DNA from: Ophiodon elongatus
Lineage: Eukaryota > Chordata > Actinopteri > Perciformes > Hexagrammidae
DNA: 64,000 bases
NCBI GenBank assembly: GCA_016806645.1
Contig: JACSYO010001636.1
Span: forward strand, 1 to 64,000
Direction: 5' to 3'
In this document: positions 49,089 to 61,722 of the stretch, one piece after another
Layout of the letters: each line of letters begins with the position of its first letter
Numbering within the stretch: position 1 is the first letter of the stretch
Position numbers and translations under genes: made by a program
The notes under the pieces: generated by a model
What the model was told of the DNA's origin: nothing
The model's database searches: none
The model's input: the letters and a program-made list of their open reading frames with translations, nothing else

Positions 49089-52000
49089 CACGACGGGAGA
49101 CGGCGTGAGGGAAGCACAAACGGACAAAAAGTCGAAAAAGACTAAACCCCAAGGTGAGTTCTTGATGCTGTCGAGTTGAACCCTGCTGTCTGACACCCAG
49201 CGAGCCTTCACGCAGCCGCAGAGCCGCCTCTTGTCCTGCCGTGTGTACATGTCAGTGGCGGGGCACGCGTGAGTTAGCTTTAAGCTAGCAACGAGCCGGC
49301 GCGTGTTGGAAACGTGTTAATACAACGATATCTATGCACCGTGACGTCACAGCACGGAGAACAACAGGACACTACTGTTCTAGATAGTTGTGTTTTAGTG
49401 GACGTCTTTAAAGCGGTCATAGCATGCACCAAGGAACTGCTAGAAACTCATCACTCAACTCTAAAACCCAACTCAAAAGTAATCCCATGTTCTTTGCTTG
49501 TTGTCTCGCCGGGGTCCGGCATAGCAAGCACACAGGGGTGTTGCACGTTAGCTGCTCACCAACGTCTCCTGTCTCCCTGCAAAGGTCCTCACCGCCAGCT
49601 CGCTCCCAGCCACGGCTGTTCACCCCTCATCCTTTCATGTTCCTTATGAACATTACCTCTGGAGCATCTGTGCCTTGGTAGTAAGCACCAGTGTGATACA
49701 GCAAAGGCAGCTTCACTCCTAAAACAACCACAGTACAATACAACAGGGTGCTTTAAAGGTGCATTGGTTTACTGGAGACAGTTTCTTCCATGGTAACGTC
49801 CCTGGTCTTTGTCACAGAGGAAATGATATTTGAGTTGTCTGTGGGGGAAACCAGGTGTCAAACTTTGCATCTTTGTGTCTGTGTCGTGCAGTGGATGAAT
49901 CTGAACTCCTGACTGTTCCTGATGGATGGAAAGAGGCGTCTTTCACCAAAGACGACAACCCCCGGGGTCTGACGGAGGAGAGCAGCTTCGCCACCCTCTT
50001 CCCCAAATACAGAGAAGCCTACCTGAAAGAGTGCTGGCCGCTGGTGGAGAAGGCCCTGGGAGATGTGGTAAGTTCACAGTCAGCTCCAGCTTTTTACAAT
50101 GAGGCAAAAAGTGCTGAAAACGAACCACAACGTTATTGGACCAAATGCACTTGCGTGCACAAATTTGATTTCGTTGGTCGCTTACGCAGAAGGAGATGGC
50201 GGTGGATTTTTAAGAGTTTCAAAAATGTTTACGACCATTTTGGATCTTAGAATTTATATAGACATAAAAGAAACAAGAAGAAAAACTGTGCTGTTGTGCT
50301 GATCAGAGCTGCAACGAATAGTAATTCCACTGTTCTTTTTGATTATTTTTCAATTATCAAGTTATTTTTCTAATCGATTAATACTTTTAGCAATGCGAAT
50401 ATTGTGGCTGTAGGAGGATGAATGTGAGATGAAGGAAGATATTTGTTAAAGTAGGATACGTACTAAAAACCAGATAATAAAAAAATAACTCACTAAAAGT
50501 AATATATATTTTAAAGCCTGTACTCGGTATGCACATGAAAATGAGCTTGAAACCGGCTGGATTGCAGCCCTGCACTGTCCAGCTTAATTTTGGTTTCAGC
50601 ACCTGGTGGTGTTCGGATCTTGCCTGACATTGATTTTTGTTCTTCTCAGCACATCAAAGTCACCCTGGACCTGATCGAGGGAAGCATCACCGTCTGCACC
50701 ACTAAGAAGACTTACGACCCGTACGCCATCGTGAGGGCCAGAGATCTCATCAAGCTGCTGGCCAGGAGTGTCCCATTCGAACAGGTAACCATCTGAGGAC
50801 ACTGCTGGGGTGGAGGCTCGTCGTCTGTTGATCCCGGTCTGTCTGTTGACGCATGCCTGGTGTAGATTCTGTTCCCTGAAGATTGATCCTTGTGCTTTTA
50901 GAAAACAAAAAACTCTTGCTAATTTATTAGGTCGTTTGGCTTCCCTGTTTGTACCGTTTCTCGCTTCCAGGCTGTGCGGATATTACAGGATGATATGGCG
51001 TGTGACATCATCAAAATCGGGACCCTGGTGAGGAACCGAGAGCGGTTTGTGAAGCGGAGACAGCGGCTGATTGGCCCCAAGGGCTCCACCCTAAAAGTGA
51101 GTCCCACACCAATATCCAGCTTTCATAAACACACGTCACACCGGGTGGGAAGAGGCTCGTTTCTCAGAGATGCTGCTTTCTTTTCATTGTTGGTTACTTT
51201 CTCCACGAGGCTGCCTTGGCCCCCAGTGAGCAGTGAAAACAGTGTAATGCAGGTCGCACACCGTTGGGATGTTGCTTTACTGCACAGCATCTGTGGAGTC
51301 TATAACAGACTTGGAATAACGTAACTCAGTGGAGCCTTTAACTGGGTGATGTGAGGCATCTGTAAAACCAATTATAATTAGCAAAAAAAACAAGCAACAC
51401 AGTTAAAGCATCTAACCCTGTCTTCAGGCAGGAACAAGACAAGTACTACACTGCGCATGTCCTCATGTGTTTACAGTGTGGAATTGTTGGCTGTGATGCT
51501 GGAAAACATTCATAAAACGTACTACTGAAATATAAAAATAAATGTCTCCACCTGATGACACCTGATACTTTTTGCTGATATACACGTTGAGCATGTTGAC
51601 TCTAGAAAGTAAAGAGAGGGAATAAAGTCAAAATCCCCGCCCACGACAGATGTTTATACGCCGGGGATGCAAAATAGTTCCTCTGGGGATACAACGGTGT
51701 GTTTTGTGATGAATGTCACTAGGTGGGAGCATTGCTCCTTATCAGCCACACATTTTGACTGTATGGTTGTTACTGTTAACAGATGATCTCTTTTGAAGTC
51801 ACAAGTTGAATGCCTTGCTTTGCTTTCCTGTCCCTTTCCTCCAGGCATTAGAGCTGTTGACCAACTGCTATGTGATGGTGCAGGGCAACACGGTGTCGGC
51901 CCTGGGGCCTTACAACGGCCTGAAGGAGGTGAGAACTTCACAGAGCCCCGGCCTGTTCACAGGAGTCTCCCGGTTAATATAAAGGAACTGACCTCCAGTA

Positions 52001-54508
52001 GGCGATCACGAGGCAAAAACCACCAGAGTAAAACCAATTCACAGTTTGAAACAAAAGCTAAATGATCCGTTGCTAAGCCCCGCCCACACTGTCACTAAAT
52101 CCACTCCATTGAGGTAGGATCAACAGTGAAAACAGGTAGTAAAGGTGGAAGCTAAAGTTGCAGATCAACTGTAACTGTAAAGCCGGGTCGGTCTTTATTC
52201 ACCGTGACAGTCATGAAAAAACAAAAGCTGCTTGTACATTGAGTATAGCTTCAGTAGCTAGCGTAGCATAGGAGCGTTAACACCAGTTCATGATGTGCTT
52301 ACGTACTCTGCTAATGTTAGCTCCGCAGGTTTATGACTTTTTAGAAACGTATCTCCTTCCAACCTCTCTGGGTCACGATGTTGAAATATAAATGTCTCAA
52401 ATGAAACCAGAACTATATCCACATTCAGTCATTATGACAGTGAATGGTGAAATATTGAGCTGCGTCTTAATAATTTATTTCTCAGGCATATTCTTGATCT
52501 TTTTTCTGGAACGGATGTAGAAGCATTTTATTTTTTTCACGTCTCTTTCCGTCTTCTAGGTACGCAAAGTGGTGATGGACACGATGAGGAACATTCACCC
52601 CATCTACAACATTAAGGTGCGTTCCAGCTGACAGAAACCCGGCAGCTTCTCTGGACGGATAGAAGTGTTTGGACAGGCTGCAGTCTCATGCCCGATGACG
52701 ATCTTTTCCATCCTTGTTCTTGACCTCCTGACTGACAGTACATCCCTCTGGGTTTGTAGGCCGAGGCTGGCTCAACCTGGAGCTGAGGGCATGAAAGAGC
52801 CGCAGACGCTCCGCAGCACTCCCCCTGCTCACGGCGTTGTTGTTTTAGACTAAATCTAACAACGGCGTGGCCAAAACACGTCACGGACAGGTTGCTGAGT
52901 TAATAATAACTCGTTGCATCTGTGAGACGTTTCTGATCGGCTTCCCGGCAAGAGCAGCTCAAAAACATATTTTTTTAAAAGTCAAGTTTTCATAAACTTC
53001 ACATTTACCTCATTTATTGTGGTCCTTCCTCCATGAAGGCCTACGACTGTCTTCAAATTAGAAAGCTAGATAGACTATAAATGTATACAGTGGTAAAAAA
53101 AAACCTACTCTCTGACCGTGCAGCATCACCATTGTTGTTATTTACCCCCCCCCCCCTATTCCAAATGTGCTGGCGGCCAAACCATCAGACCCTGATGATC
53201 AAACAGGAGCTGTCCAAAGACCCCGACCTGCGGCTGCAGAGCTGGGAGCGCTTCCTGCCCAAGTTCCGCCACAAGAACCTGGCCAAGCGCAGGGAGCCCA
53301 AGAAGAAGAGATCCAAGAAGGAGTACACGCCGTTCCCCCCGGCGCAGCCGGAGAGCACGGTCAGAGGCTTTAACAGCATTTATTCTACCGTTACCGCCTC
53401 TCTCTCCTCTATGGAGAACATGTAGCATATCACATGCTTATACAACATTTTGTTCTATTATTGAAAAACAAAGCTACTGTTGTATATTTATATGTTATCT
53501 TCATGCATTACAGAGCAAAATATACTACACTACTCTAAAGATAGTTATTTTAAAGAAGATAAAAAAGATTGAGCTGAATATAGACTGCCAACTAAACGTT
53601 TGTCCTTTGTTCGAACCATGGTACTGAGACTGGTTTGCATATTGAGACTAATTGAGACTGAGTCTAACTACTTTTCACTTTGTGGATCATCCTTTAGGTG
53701 GACAAGGAGCTGGCCACGGGAGAGTTCTTCCTGCGTGAGAGTGTGAAGAAGAGGAAGAAGATGGAGGAGATCAAGGTGAGCTCTGAGTGGATTCCTCCCC
53801 TGCAGGGCGGTGGGTCCCGTCCACACGCCTGATATCACACATGATATCACACTCATGATATCACACTCATGATATCACACTCATGATATCACACTCATGA
53901 TATCACACATGATATCACTCATGATATCACACTCATGATATCACACATGATATCACTCATGATATCACACGCCTGATATCACACTCATGATATCCAGCTG
54001 GCTTTTTAGGCCTTCGTTCCGTCTGTTGCTTACTTACGGTTTCATTGAAAAGCAGCTTGATTTGCATGGTTAAATAAGTACAGTGAATGTTTGCCCCAAA
54101 ACTGGTCGGATGAGGACGAGTTGCATCACATTCTAGAGAGCTGTGGTGTGTGACTCCCTGCTCCTCTTCCTCAGGTGAAACAAGCAGAGGCGCTGACCAA
54201 GAAGCAGGAGGAGCGGAACAAAGCCTTCATCCCGCCGAAAGAGAAGCCTCTGGTGAAGAAGACCAACAAAGGTAGACACACCGCTTCCCCCGAGAGCAGA
54301 GCCAATGTGTGTGAACCTACACCCCGCAATGGTCCAGCTAACCCCCCCCCTTGTTTCTGTCACAGCTCCTGCAGAAGGCAAGCTGGACATCGAGGCCATC
54401 AAGGAGAAAGTGAAAAGGGCCAAGACCAAGAAACTGGGGGCTCCTCCGCTGAAGCCGGCCCCCCCCGCCGGCAGCACCACGGGCAAAAAGAAGAAGTGCA
54501 AAAGCTAA
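49078..54508 (+). CDS. krr1: KRR1 small-subunit processome component, 10 exons
   Basis: Nucleolar factor of the small-subunit processome, needed for 18S rRNA processing and 40S assembly. Exons: 49078-49153, 49892-50067, 50650-50784, 50971-51096, 51845-51928, 52560-52616, 53189-53359, 53698-53775, 54175-54271, 54366-54508. They sum to 1143 nt (380 aa), close to the usual vertebrate length, and all phases join. Seen: ESELLTVPDGWKE near the N-terminus, the pseudo-KH/KH module with GPKG at 164-167, the HPIYNIK block, the EYTPFPP motif, and a Lys-rich tail ending KKKKCKS. The start at 49078 (MAAS) has a strong Kozak context. An in-frame ATG at 49045 would add 11 residues (MKKKKPDPPTT). Intron 8 holds a GATATC tandem array. 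The adjacent convergent glipr1 preserves a pairing known from mammals. Confidence 0.97.
53820..53992. repeat. TGATATCA-containing minisatellite, 13 units
   Basis: Thirteen GATATC palindromes, each in TGATATCAC context, are spaced 12-16 bases apart (unit ATGATATCACACTC or shorter). It is in intron 8 of krr1, 45 bases after the 5' splice site. Confidence 0.95.
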
Positions 54509-55259
54509 CCACAAACTGGCACCGTGGTCGTTGTGCACCATGTGATGTGGTCTTTGTGTGGCGGTCCTGTTGGACAGATGCAGGACTGTGTCAGGACACG
54601 GGGAGGGGCTCGGGTCAAAAGGAACTCCCTCACAAACGGTCACGGAGGTTTTTATTGAACTACTTTTGTTAGGACTTCCTGTTCATAATGCCCAGTGTAA
54701 CCCTCCATCTGGAGACCGGGAGTACACCAGTGAGTGATGTCATACATTGTCCACTTGTCTGTCTCATTTTACCTTCTCCCAACTATTGTCCAGATTTTGA
54801 ATGGTCCGTGTTTCTAGGTTTTTCAAAGTATGTCGTCGTCCTTCCTCCCGGCTGACGTGTGGTCAGGAGGAGGCCGACTCATCACATGGAAATGTGAAAT
54901 TAAAGGCAGATTTTTATCAACCTGGATCTTAGGTTTGCTTTAATCCCTGTTGATCATGACAAACACACGTATGGTAGAAGAACTGATTGGGGTACAGGAT
55001 TATAGGAGAGTCCACAGTCATGGGGGGTCAGACAGGCATTGTCCATTGCAGCTCAGTCCTAGTCTACCTAGCTGCAGCGCAGGGGGCAGTTTGGGCACGT
55101 TCACTTTTTGATTATCCCTCCGGGCTCGAGCTTTATGGGGTTGCTCGTGTGCTGTGGCTAGCGGCTCGCTCCAAAGCAGCTGGTGGGTGAGATGTCCAGC
55201 TCTGATGGGACTTGGCGTTGGCTGAACAAGTCCTTGTCCTTCGGGTCGCCTCGGGCGCT
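54509..55259. other. Convergent 3' region shared by krr1 and glipr1, with facing polyadenylation signals
   Basis: The stop codons are 751 bases apart. A plus-strand ATTAAA at 54899-54904 would end krr1 near 54920-54930. A minus-strand ATTAAA at 54939-54944 would end glipr1 near 54915-54925. A minus-strand AATAAA near 54652 is an alternative for glipr1 and would put its 3' UTR across that of krr1. Confidence 0.55.
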
Positions 55260-58200
55260 CTATTCGTAGCAGAAGACGTCGGGGTAAAAGTGTCGGACTG
55301 CATACGCTGCGATGAAGACTGAGATGAGGGCAACGGGCCGGACAGCCATGATAGTCACATAGCTGAAGCCCCGGGGGGCCAGGGCGGGGTCCCAGTCTGG
55401 ACTCCAGGTGTAACCTGGAATCGCCAATGAAGTGGTTTCAGTATTTATGGAATGTGGTTCACTTATTCACAGACATGTTTTGAAACCAAAGCAAAGTGAC
55501 TTACGTTTGTGTGAGTCTCGTTCGGGGTTACCTGCAGAGACGAGATGACAAATGGATGAGCTACACAGCTCTCCTCAGCAGATGCATTGTGGGGTTTACA
55601 TTCATTCATAACGTCATAACATGGAGAAGCTCTTGGGTTTTTTTTATTTGTCTGCTTCCTTAAATTTGTCTCAATGATTAAAACGTAACAATCTCGGGTC
55701 ACAAAAAAAGACAAGAAATGAAATGGGGTTAAGGCAGCCACATATAATGGTGATCTGTGAGACTTAAAGATCAAAACCAGGATATGAATGATCACACAAA
55801 GGTGTCTGGAATACTCACGGCAGAGCTGGTCCTCACAGCGGCCTTCACACCCAGAGCAGCCGGCCCCTTCCTGGTTATACGGGCGCCTCCCGTTCATGTT
55901 CCCCCTGCACAAGGAACCATCATCCCAGTTACGTTTGTATGTCCTCCATTCCTTTCTCCTGCCCACGGGGGACGCTAGGATAGGAGGCGAGGAGAGAGGA
56001 GGCGAGGGTTTGATGCAGTGGTTCTCAAACCTTTTGTCATGCCCCACTTTAGAGGACGAAAAATGTTCATGCTAAACCGCACCAACAAAATGTTCCATGT
56101 TGAATTTTTATTGAAATAACATGTTGTGACTCCTCCATCTGTGCTTTTTCAATTAAGAATAAAGAAAATTGCAATCACTTTCAAGTAAACCAGATTGCTC
56201 CATCAGACAAAAACAAATAAAATGTGCAATCACAAGTTCCATCTATGCAAGAAATAACTAATATTTGGCAAAAAAATTGCTTATTGTGCCTGCAATTAAC
56301 CTGTTTTGCACTGAATATCTTTTCAAGATAAAGTGCAACCTGTGAAAAACTAAACAAAAGTTCAAATAATTGACAAAGTTTTACTGAGTTTTACACTGCA
56401 TATCTTTTCAAAACAATAAAGTGTAACTTTAAAATCAAACCAAATGAGGTCAGATATGTGTGAGCCATCAAGTTGTATCAGTATTAGAGGCAGCAGCCTC
56501 CAAATATGTCACTGAGATAGGCCAGTTTCATCAGAAATTCTTCATCAGAAAACTGGCCTGCAAATTAATAATTAATATTAAATTAATAAATTTGACTCCA
56601 AAAGGTATATGCATGAGTAACGCTACACAGATAAAATAAATGATAAACTGAGTCCACCTCCTCTTTGCAGAATAATGTGTATGGATAATATGTGTACAAT
56701 TTCAATTGTACTGTACTCTCCTGTATATGACATGTCATATGTATATGACGGATGTTCAACGTTGTTAAGAAGGGAAAACCTTGGCTGCAAATTCCTCCCT
56801 ACGTCCCTCCTCCAGAAACACCCGAATCATAAGCAATGAGCTTTGAGTCTTTATGGCTGTCTGTAGCCTCGTCCACTTGGAAGGCCAAACATGTGTGTGT
56901 CCGTTGTTCAGTCAGTTGTTCCTCCAGATCATTTGAGATGTCACTTACCCGTCTCCTGTGTGATTGGACATAGTCGATGGTCCCATCAAGCATCGTTGAA
57001 ACCATACGGAGAGCTGTGGAGAGGATGTGTGGTTGCTGGCACTGCGCCATGTTGTATGGGACCTCGTGTCACACCAGTTGTGTTTGTTGTTGAGTGGGGT
57101 GTAATGTGTGTGTAATGTCTCCTGGTGTCTTTTTCATTTGTTGGGTTTCATACAGTCAGAGTTTTCATACATAAATCTCAGACTGGTCTCTGAAACCCAG
57201 AGCGAGATGGGCATCATCATATCTTCTTCTTGGGTCATCATATCTTCTTCTTGGCGTCATCATATCTTCTTCTTGGCGTCATCATATCTTCTTGGCGTAT
57301 CATATCTTCTTCTTGGCGTCATATCTTCTTCTTGGGTCATCATATCTTCTTCTTGGGTCATATCTTCTTCTTGGGTCATCATATCTTCTTCTTGGTGTCA
57401 TCATATCTTCTTGGCGTCATTATCTTCTCCTTGGGTCATCATATCTTCTTCTTGGGTCATCATATCTTCTTCTTGGGTCATATCTTCTTGGCGTCATCAT
57501 ATCTTCTTCTTGGCATCATCATATCTTCTTGGCGTCATCATATCTTCTTAGCGTCATATCTTCTTCTTGGGTCATCATATCTTCTTCTTGGGTCATCATA
57601 TCTTCTTCTTGGGTCATCATATCTTATTGGCGTCATCATATCTTCTCCTTGGGTCATCATATCTTCTTATTGGGTCATCATATCTTCTTCTTGGGTGATC
57701 ATATCTTCTTGGCGTCATCATATCTTCTTCTTGGCATCATCATATCTTCTTGGCGTCATCATATCTTCTTAGCGTCATATCTTCTTCTTGGGTCATCATA
57801 TCTTCTTCTTGGGTCATCATATCTTCTTCTTGGCGTCATCATATCTTATTGGCGTCATCATATCTTCTCCTTGGGTCATCATATCTTCTTATTGGGTCAT
57901 CATATCTTCTTCTTGGGTGATCATATCTTCTTGGCGTCATCATATCTTCTTCTTGGCATCATCATATCTTCTTGGCGTCATCATATCTTCTTAGCGTCAT
58001 ATCTTCTTCTTGGGTCATCATATCTTCTTCTTGGGTCATCATATCTTCTTCTTGGCGTCATCATATCTTATTGGCGTCATCATATCTTCTCCTTGGGTCA
58101 TCATATCTTCTTATTGGGTCATCATATCTTCTTCTTGGGTGATCATATCTTCTTGGCGTCATCATATCTTGTTCTTGGGTCATATCTTCTTGACGTCATC

Positions 58201-60331
58201 ACATCTTCTTGGGTCATCATATCTTCTTCTTGGGTCATCATATCTTCTTCTTGGCGTCATCATATCTTCTTCTTGGCGTCATCATATCTTCTTCTTGGCG
58301 TCATATCTTCTTCTTGGGTCATCATATCTTCTTCTTGGGTCATCATATCTTCTTCTTGGCGTCTTACTGTCTGTCTCGGACGCTTCACCTGCGGTTGCTT
58401 TTCTTTTCCCACCTGACAAATGTCTCTTCATTTTGCACATTAAGCGTGTGAGTCACCAAGGATCTTGTTAACAGCGTAACGTGAACATTTACACAAGTAC
58501 AGGCATTTTGCCATGTATTTATTAATTACTTAGTTTTATGTCCGTGTACTTTGTACTTTTGTAATATGTGAAGTTCTCAATAAAGTTCTTGAAATAAAAG
58601 AACTCTGCATTTCCCCCTGCGCCCCACCTGTAATACCACTGCGCCCCACTTATTTTCTCTATATCTCACATATTTACTTTGAATTCAAGTCACAATGTGG
58701 CAAGAATGCACAGATGTCATCATTTGTATTTATTTGTGTTTGTGTGCGCGTGTAAATACTGAACACTAAATCTATGCAAAGTGGTGAGTACCACCCTTTT
58801 TCTCTTCTTTTCTTTTTTTCTTTGATTCAACTGATCTGAACTCCCCCCCTGAACCACAGCCTCCACTCTAACCACAGCCTCCATCACCAGAAGACACGTC
58901 AGCACACGGGGCGTGTGGAGGACATTTAATGTCACCGGCGAGAAATGTTCACAAGACGGGTCAGGGTTTTTGTAATCCTCCAACATTCGATTTTGTTAGT
59001 GCCCCCCCCCCCTTAAATATATAATGTAAACCGTTGTCTAAGTGTATTGGTGGGCGGGCTGAACTCACGCTGTGGCATAGTTGCATACAAAGATGACGCT
59101 CTCTCTAGAAGCAAAGTTGGTGCCTTTGACCCCATCGGGGCACAGCTGGGCGGCACAGCCCACCTTGTAGCTGCTGGCCCACACAACCTGGAGACGAGGA
59201 GAGGCTTAAATTACGCAACGCAGACCAAACATGAAACACAATGAGCACTTCCTCTTTTCTTTTCTTTTTTTACATTTCACCATAACAACAAAAAAAACAC
59301 AATCATTTATCAGTAAGCTTCCAAAGAAATACGCACGCACCTGTGTGTAGTGGCCACACATTTTATTGCAGGAGTTGGTGTCGTAGCTGTAGTCTTTCTT
59401 TTCATCCACCCAACCCTTTATGGCCCTCAACACATCAAAAGATGACGGCGGGTATTCTGCCCAAAGGTTTTCTCCTACAGAGGAGAAGGTGGGGTGCACG
59501 CGGCGGACATCTTTGCGGTAGGTGTTGTGTTCAAAGACACAGTGCCTTGCCCACGCTCTTGCAGTGATGGCCAAGCCCTCGTCCCATGTCTGAACGAACA
59601 GAGGTAAAGAACATGAAGCAGCTGCTCTTTCTTAGGAGCCACTGTTTTAAAATTACGCTTTTAAAGTGTTGGGTCATCCCAAAACAATGTCCTCCCCACT
59701 TCCTCCTTCTGGTATTTATCCAGGTAATTAGCTTGCTAGGTCAATCGCTAACCGGACAATAAAGTTCATTTAAAAGACGGGCACCATTGATTCCTGTCCC
59801 ATAAATGTCCCCGCGTCTTTTGTGAAGCCGTTTGCACTCAACAGAGGAGGGTTGGTTAAACCAGCTGTTGCCATCCAGCTCATAAGCTAAGAGACGCTTC
59901 CTCTATTTTAGATCCTGCTCTTCATTCTCGCTGCGTTTTCAAGATGCTTTGCAATGAGTCAATGTGGCAAATTCATGTGTCAATGTTCACTGAAGATTTG
60001 TGATTTCCTTCACCCCTCAAAGTACACATTATCATTTATTTTCCCCCCTAGATGGTCCAGGGAGGGGGGGGGGGGCTTTAGCACGGCTCCTCTGTCATTT
60101 GTTTGTGATCGTGACTAATAGTGATAGCAGGAAATCAAAAGAAATGGCCGTTGTGCCTACCATGTACAGCATGTCACTTGCAGATGGTCTGACGGACGAC
60201 CGCGCCCCGTTGTGTGCCCTCACACACTCGTCAATGAACTCCCCATCGGAGATGTCTGGCAGTGAGGCCGAGCAGGCCCCCGAGCCCAGGAGGACCCAGG
60301 CCCACAGCAGCATCCTCGCCACGCTCCTCAT
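55260..60331 (-). CDS. glipr1: GLIPR1-like CAP-domain membrane protein, 6 exons
   Basis: CAP (CRISP/antigen 5/PR-1) superfamily protein, expected to be secretory-pathway or surface anchored; its molecular activity is not settled in the family. Exons 5' to 3': 60331-60161, 59589-59341, 59187-59069, 55904-55819, 55531-55505, 55414-55260. They total 807 nt (268 aa) with phase closed throughout. Seen: a signal peptide at 1-22, AHNGAR with His40, GENLW with Glu97, the CAP signatures GHYTQVVW (His137) and VCNYATAGN, a Cys-rich hinge (CSGCEGRCEDQLC), and a hydrophobic segment at about 236-257 near the C-terminus. This order and length fit GLIPR1. The fifth exon is a 27-nt microexon. Intron 3 (3.2 kb) holds a hAT relic and a large minisatellite. 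Which fish GLIPR1 paralogue this is cannot be told. Confidence 0.92.
56014..57110 (-). mobile_element. hAT transposon relic (ZBED/SCAND3-like transposase fragment)
   Basis: The minus-strand frame at 56799-57050 encodes SDISNDLEEQL and then FQVDEATDSHKDSKLIAY, the DE(S/A)TD block of hAT transposases. A frameshifted continuation (FLEEGRREEFAAKVF) follows. The outer end at 56014 has GCAGTGGTTCTCAAACCTTT, typical of hAT ends. Words of the same kind (CTGCGCCCCACC) recur at 58618-58650, so the tandem array between may lie within the element. The gene is broken. Confidence 0.7.
57212..58363. repeat. TCATCATATCTTCTTCTTGG minisatellite with a 222-bp higher-order unit
   Basis: The base unit is about 19-21 bases in three variants (ending GGG, GGCG, or shortened by one CTT). 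A block of about ten units recurs at exactly 222 bases (for example 57788 and 58010, also about 57566), showing amplification of a composite unit. The 374-codon open frame through it encodes only SSYLLLG-type repeats and is not a gene. Located in intron 3 of glipr1. Confidence 0.95.
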
Positions 60332-61462
60332 GCTTCAAAGAGATAAAACGCCAGAGGGGAAGCGCGCAGAGGCTGTGGTAGGTGAGGTACACTCTGCAGC
60401 TGTCAAACTGCAGCAGGAAACTGCAGTTAAGAGGAACAGGATGCATGTTCTGCTTTTGGTGACGACTATGTGCACTTTTCACACCATTTGCACAATGAAG
60501 TGGCTAATGAGGTGATGCAGTTGGGTTTAGGAGAGTCTTAATATGATAAGCCAGTTTCACTGGATTGCTTGAGATTTGTTTGCTGTCTAATATGCCAAAC
60601 AAAGTTTATTTTCAGTTTGCCAACATTTTGTTTCCCTGTGTTGGTTTTTACATGGCGACGTTGGTCTGATCCACCGTCTGTCAGTTGATCCCCCACGTTG
60701 GTCCGAACTGAACTATCTGACTACTATTCCATGCAATCAGTTGCTTGTTGGCATGTCTCTGTCCATGTAAGGCTAACTGGGAGTGGAGGTCAAGCTTTCA
60801 CAGATCATGGTGTTACATGATGTATAAGATCTATTACTGTCTTACCATCATTTGCAATTCATTTGAATTGTTTTGCAGCTGTTGCTTTTTTTTGTTTGCT
60901 TGTTGCATTGCCTTGTGGGATATTAGTGTGCAAGAGCACACTCAGCATCCAGGTTTTTTATTTTTTTTTGTCAGCATCCTGACTGTTTTGAGGAAGCTTG
61001 ACATTGCCACTTTTCCCATGTGAGCATACTGTACAACATGCCTGGAATTGGTTTGCAGTATTGCATAGCGAGAAGTTTTGTTGCATTTGGTAATTCTGCA
61101 CTAATAGTCGAATCCAGAGTCATTCTCCTTTCTTCTTCCACGGGAATGGGCCAGAAAACGAGGCTGGACCGAGGGGCGGGGTTAAAGGAAACGCTGGTGC
61201 GTTCGTTCTATCTAAGCTGTATTCTAAGAGCCGTGGGTTTTCATCCAAGTCAAACCTTGTTTGCTTCACGCTCCACTGAGCAACGTCCATTAGAATGAAA
61301 CGGGTGTATCCAGCTGTCTCTACACAGCCATGGTGCAACAACACAGAGCATCTGTAGTCCGAACCAAGATGGCACACTTTATCACGCCTTGCAACTTTGA
61401 CAAAGGTCAGTTCCACTTATTCCATTCTTACCTTTCACAATAAAAGCCCAAGACATTTACTA
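60332..61462. other. Upstream region of glipr1, with a dispersed repeat at about 61130-61345
   Basis: 61150-61345 belongs to the same family as 13620-13860 (GGCTGGACCGAGGGGCGGGG, TTGCTTCACGCTCCACTGAG). No exon is seen between glipr1 exon 1 and that repeat. Confidence 0.5.
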
Positions 61463-61722
61463 GATGGTAAATGGACCTGTACTTGTATAGATCTCTTCTA
61501 GTCTTCTGACCACTCAAAGCTCTTTAACACTGCATGACATCATTCACCCACTGATGGGAGGGGCTCCCAGCCCATCAGGACTAACTAACATTCATAAACA
61601 GTCACATGCCACAGGAACAGCCTGCAGGGGAAAGCCATGGCTAGGTGTCTTGTCCAAGGACACGTCAACATGGACTAGCGCAGCCGGGGATCGAACCGCC
61701 GATCCTTTGATTGAAGTACGGA
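61463..61722 (-). mobile_element. tRNA-derived SINE, minus orientation
   Basis: Read on the minus strand it has a B box GGTTCGATCCC (reverse of GGGATCGAACC at 61688-61698), TGTCCTTGGACAAGACACCT, and the tail with AAAGCTTTGAGTGGTCAG and GTCCATTTACC. It is the same broad family as the SINE at 26181 but has kept its normal tail. Confidence 0.8.

Noticed and set aside
52665..52735. Box C/D snoRNA in the krr1 intron (GATGACG ... CTGACTGA)
   Set aside because: The C-box-like word does not fit the consensus, the spacing to the D box is too short, and no closing terminal stem is visible.
57212..58363. Possible CRISPR-like array
   Set aside because: No constant repeat with unique spacers. It is a head-to-tail minisatellite in a vertebrate intron.
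57108..58471. Open frames of 147-374 codons with SSYLLLG repeats
   Set aside because: All three forward frames stay open because the 20-base unit lacks stops. No splice sites, conserved domain or non-repeat portion is present.
58560..58610. Double AATAAA as the 3' end of an unannotated plus-strand gene
   Set aside because: No plus-strand exon was found upstream. The region is next to the hAT relic and array, so the signals are more likely from the element or by chance.
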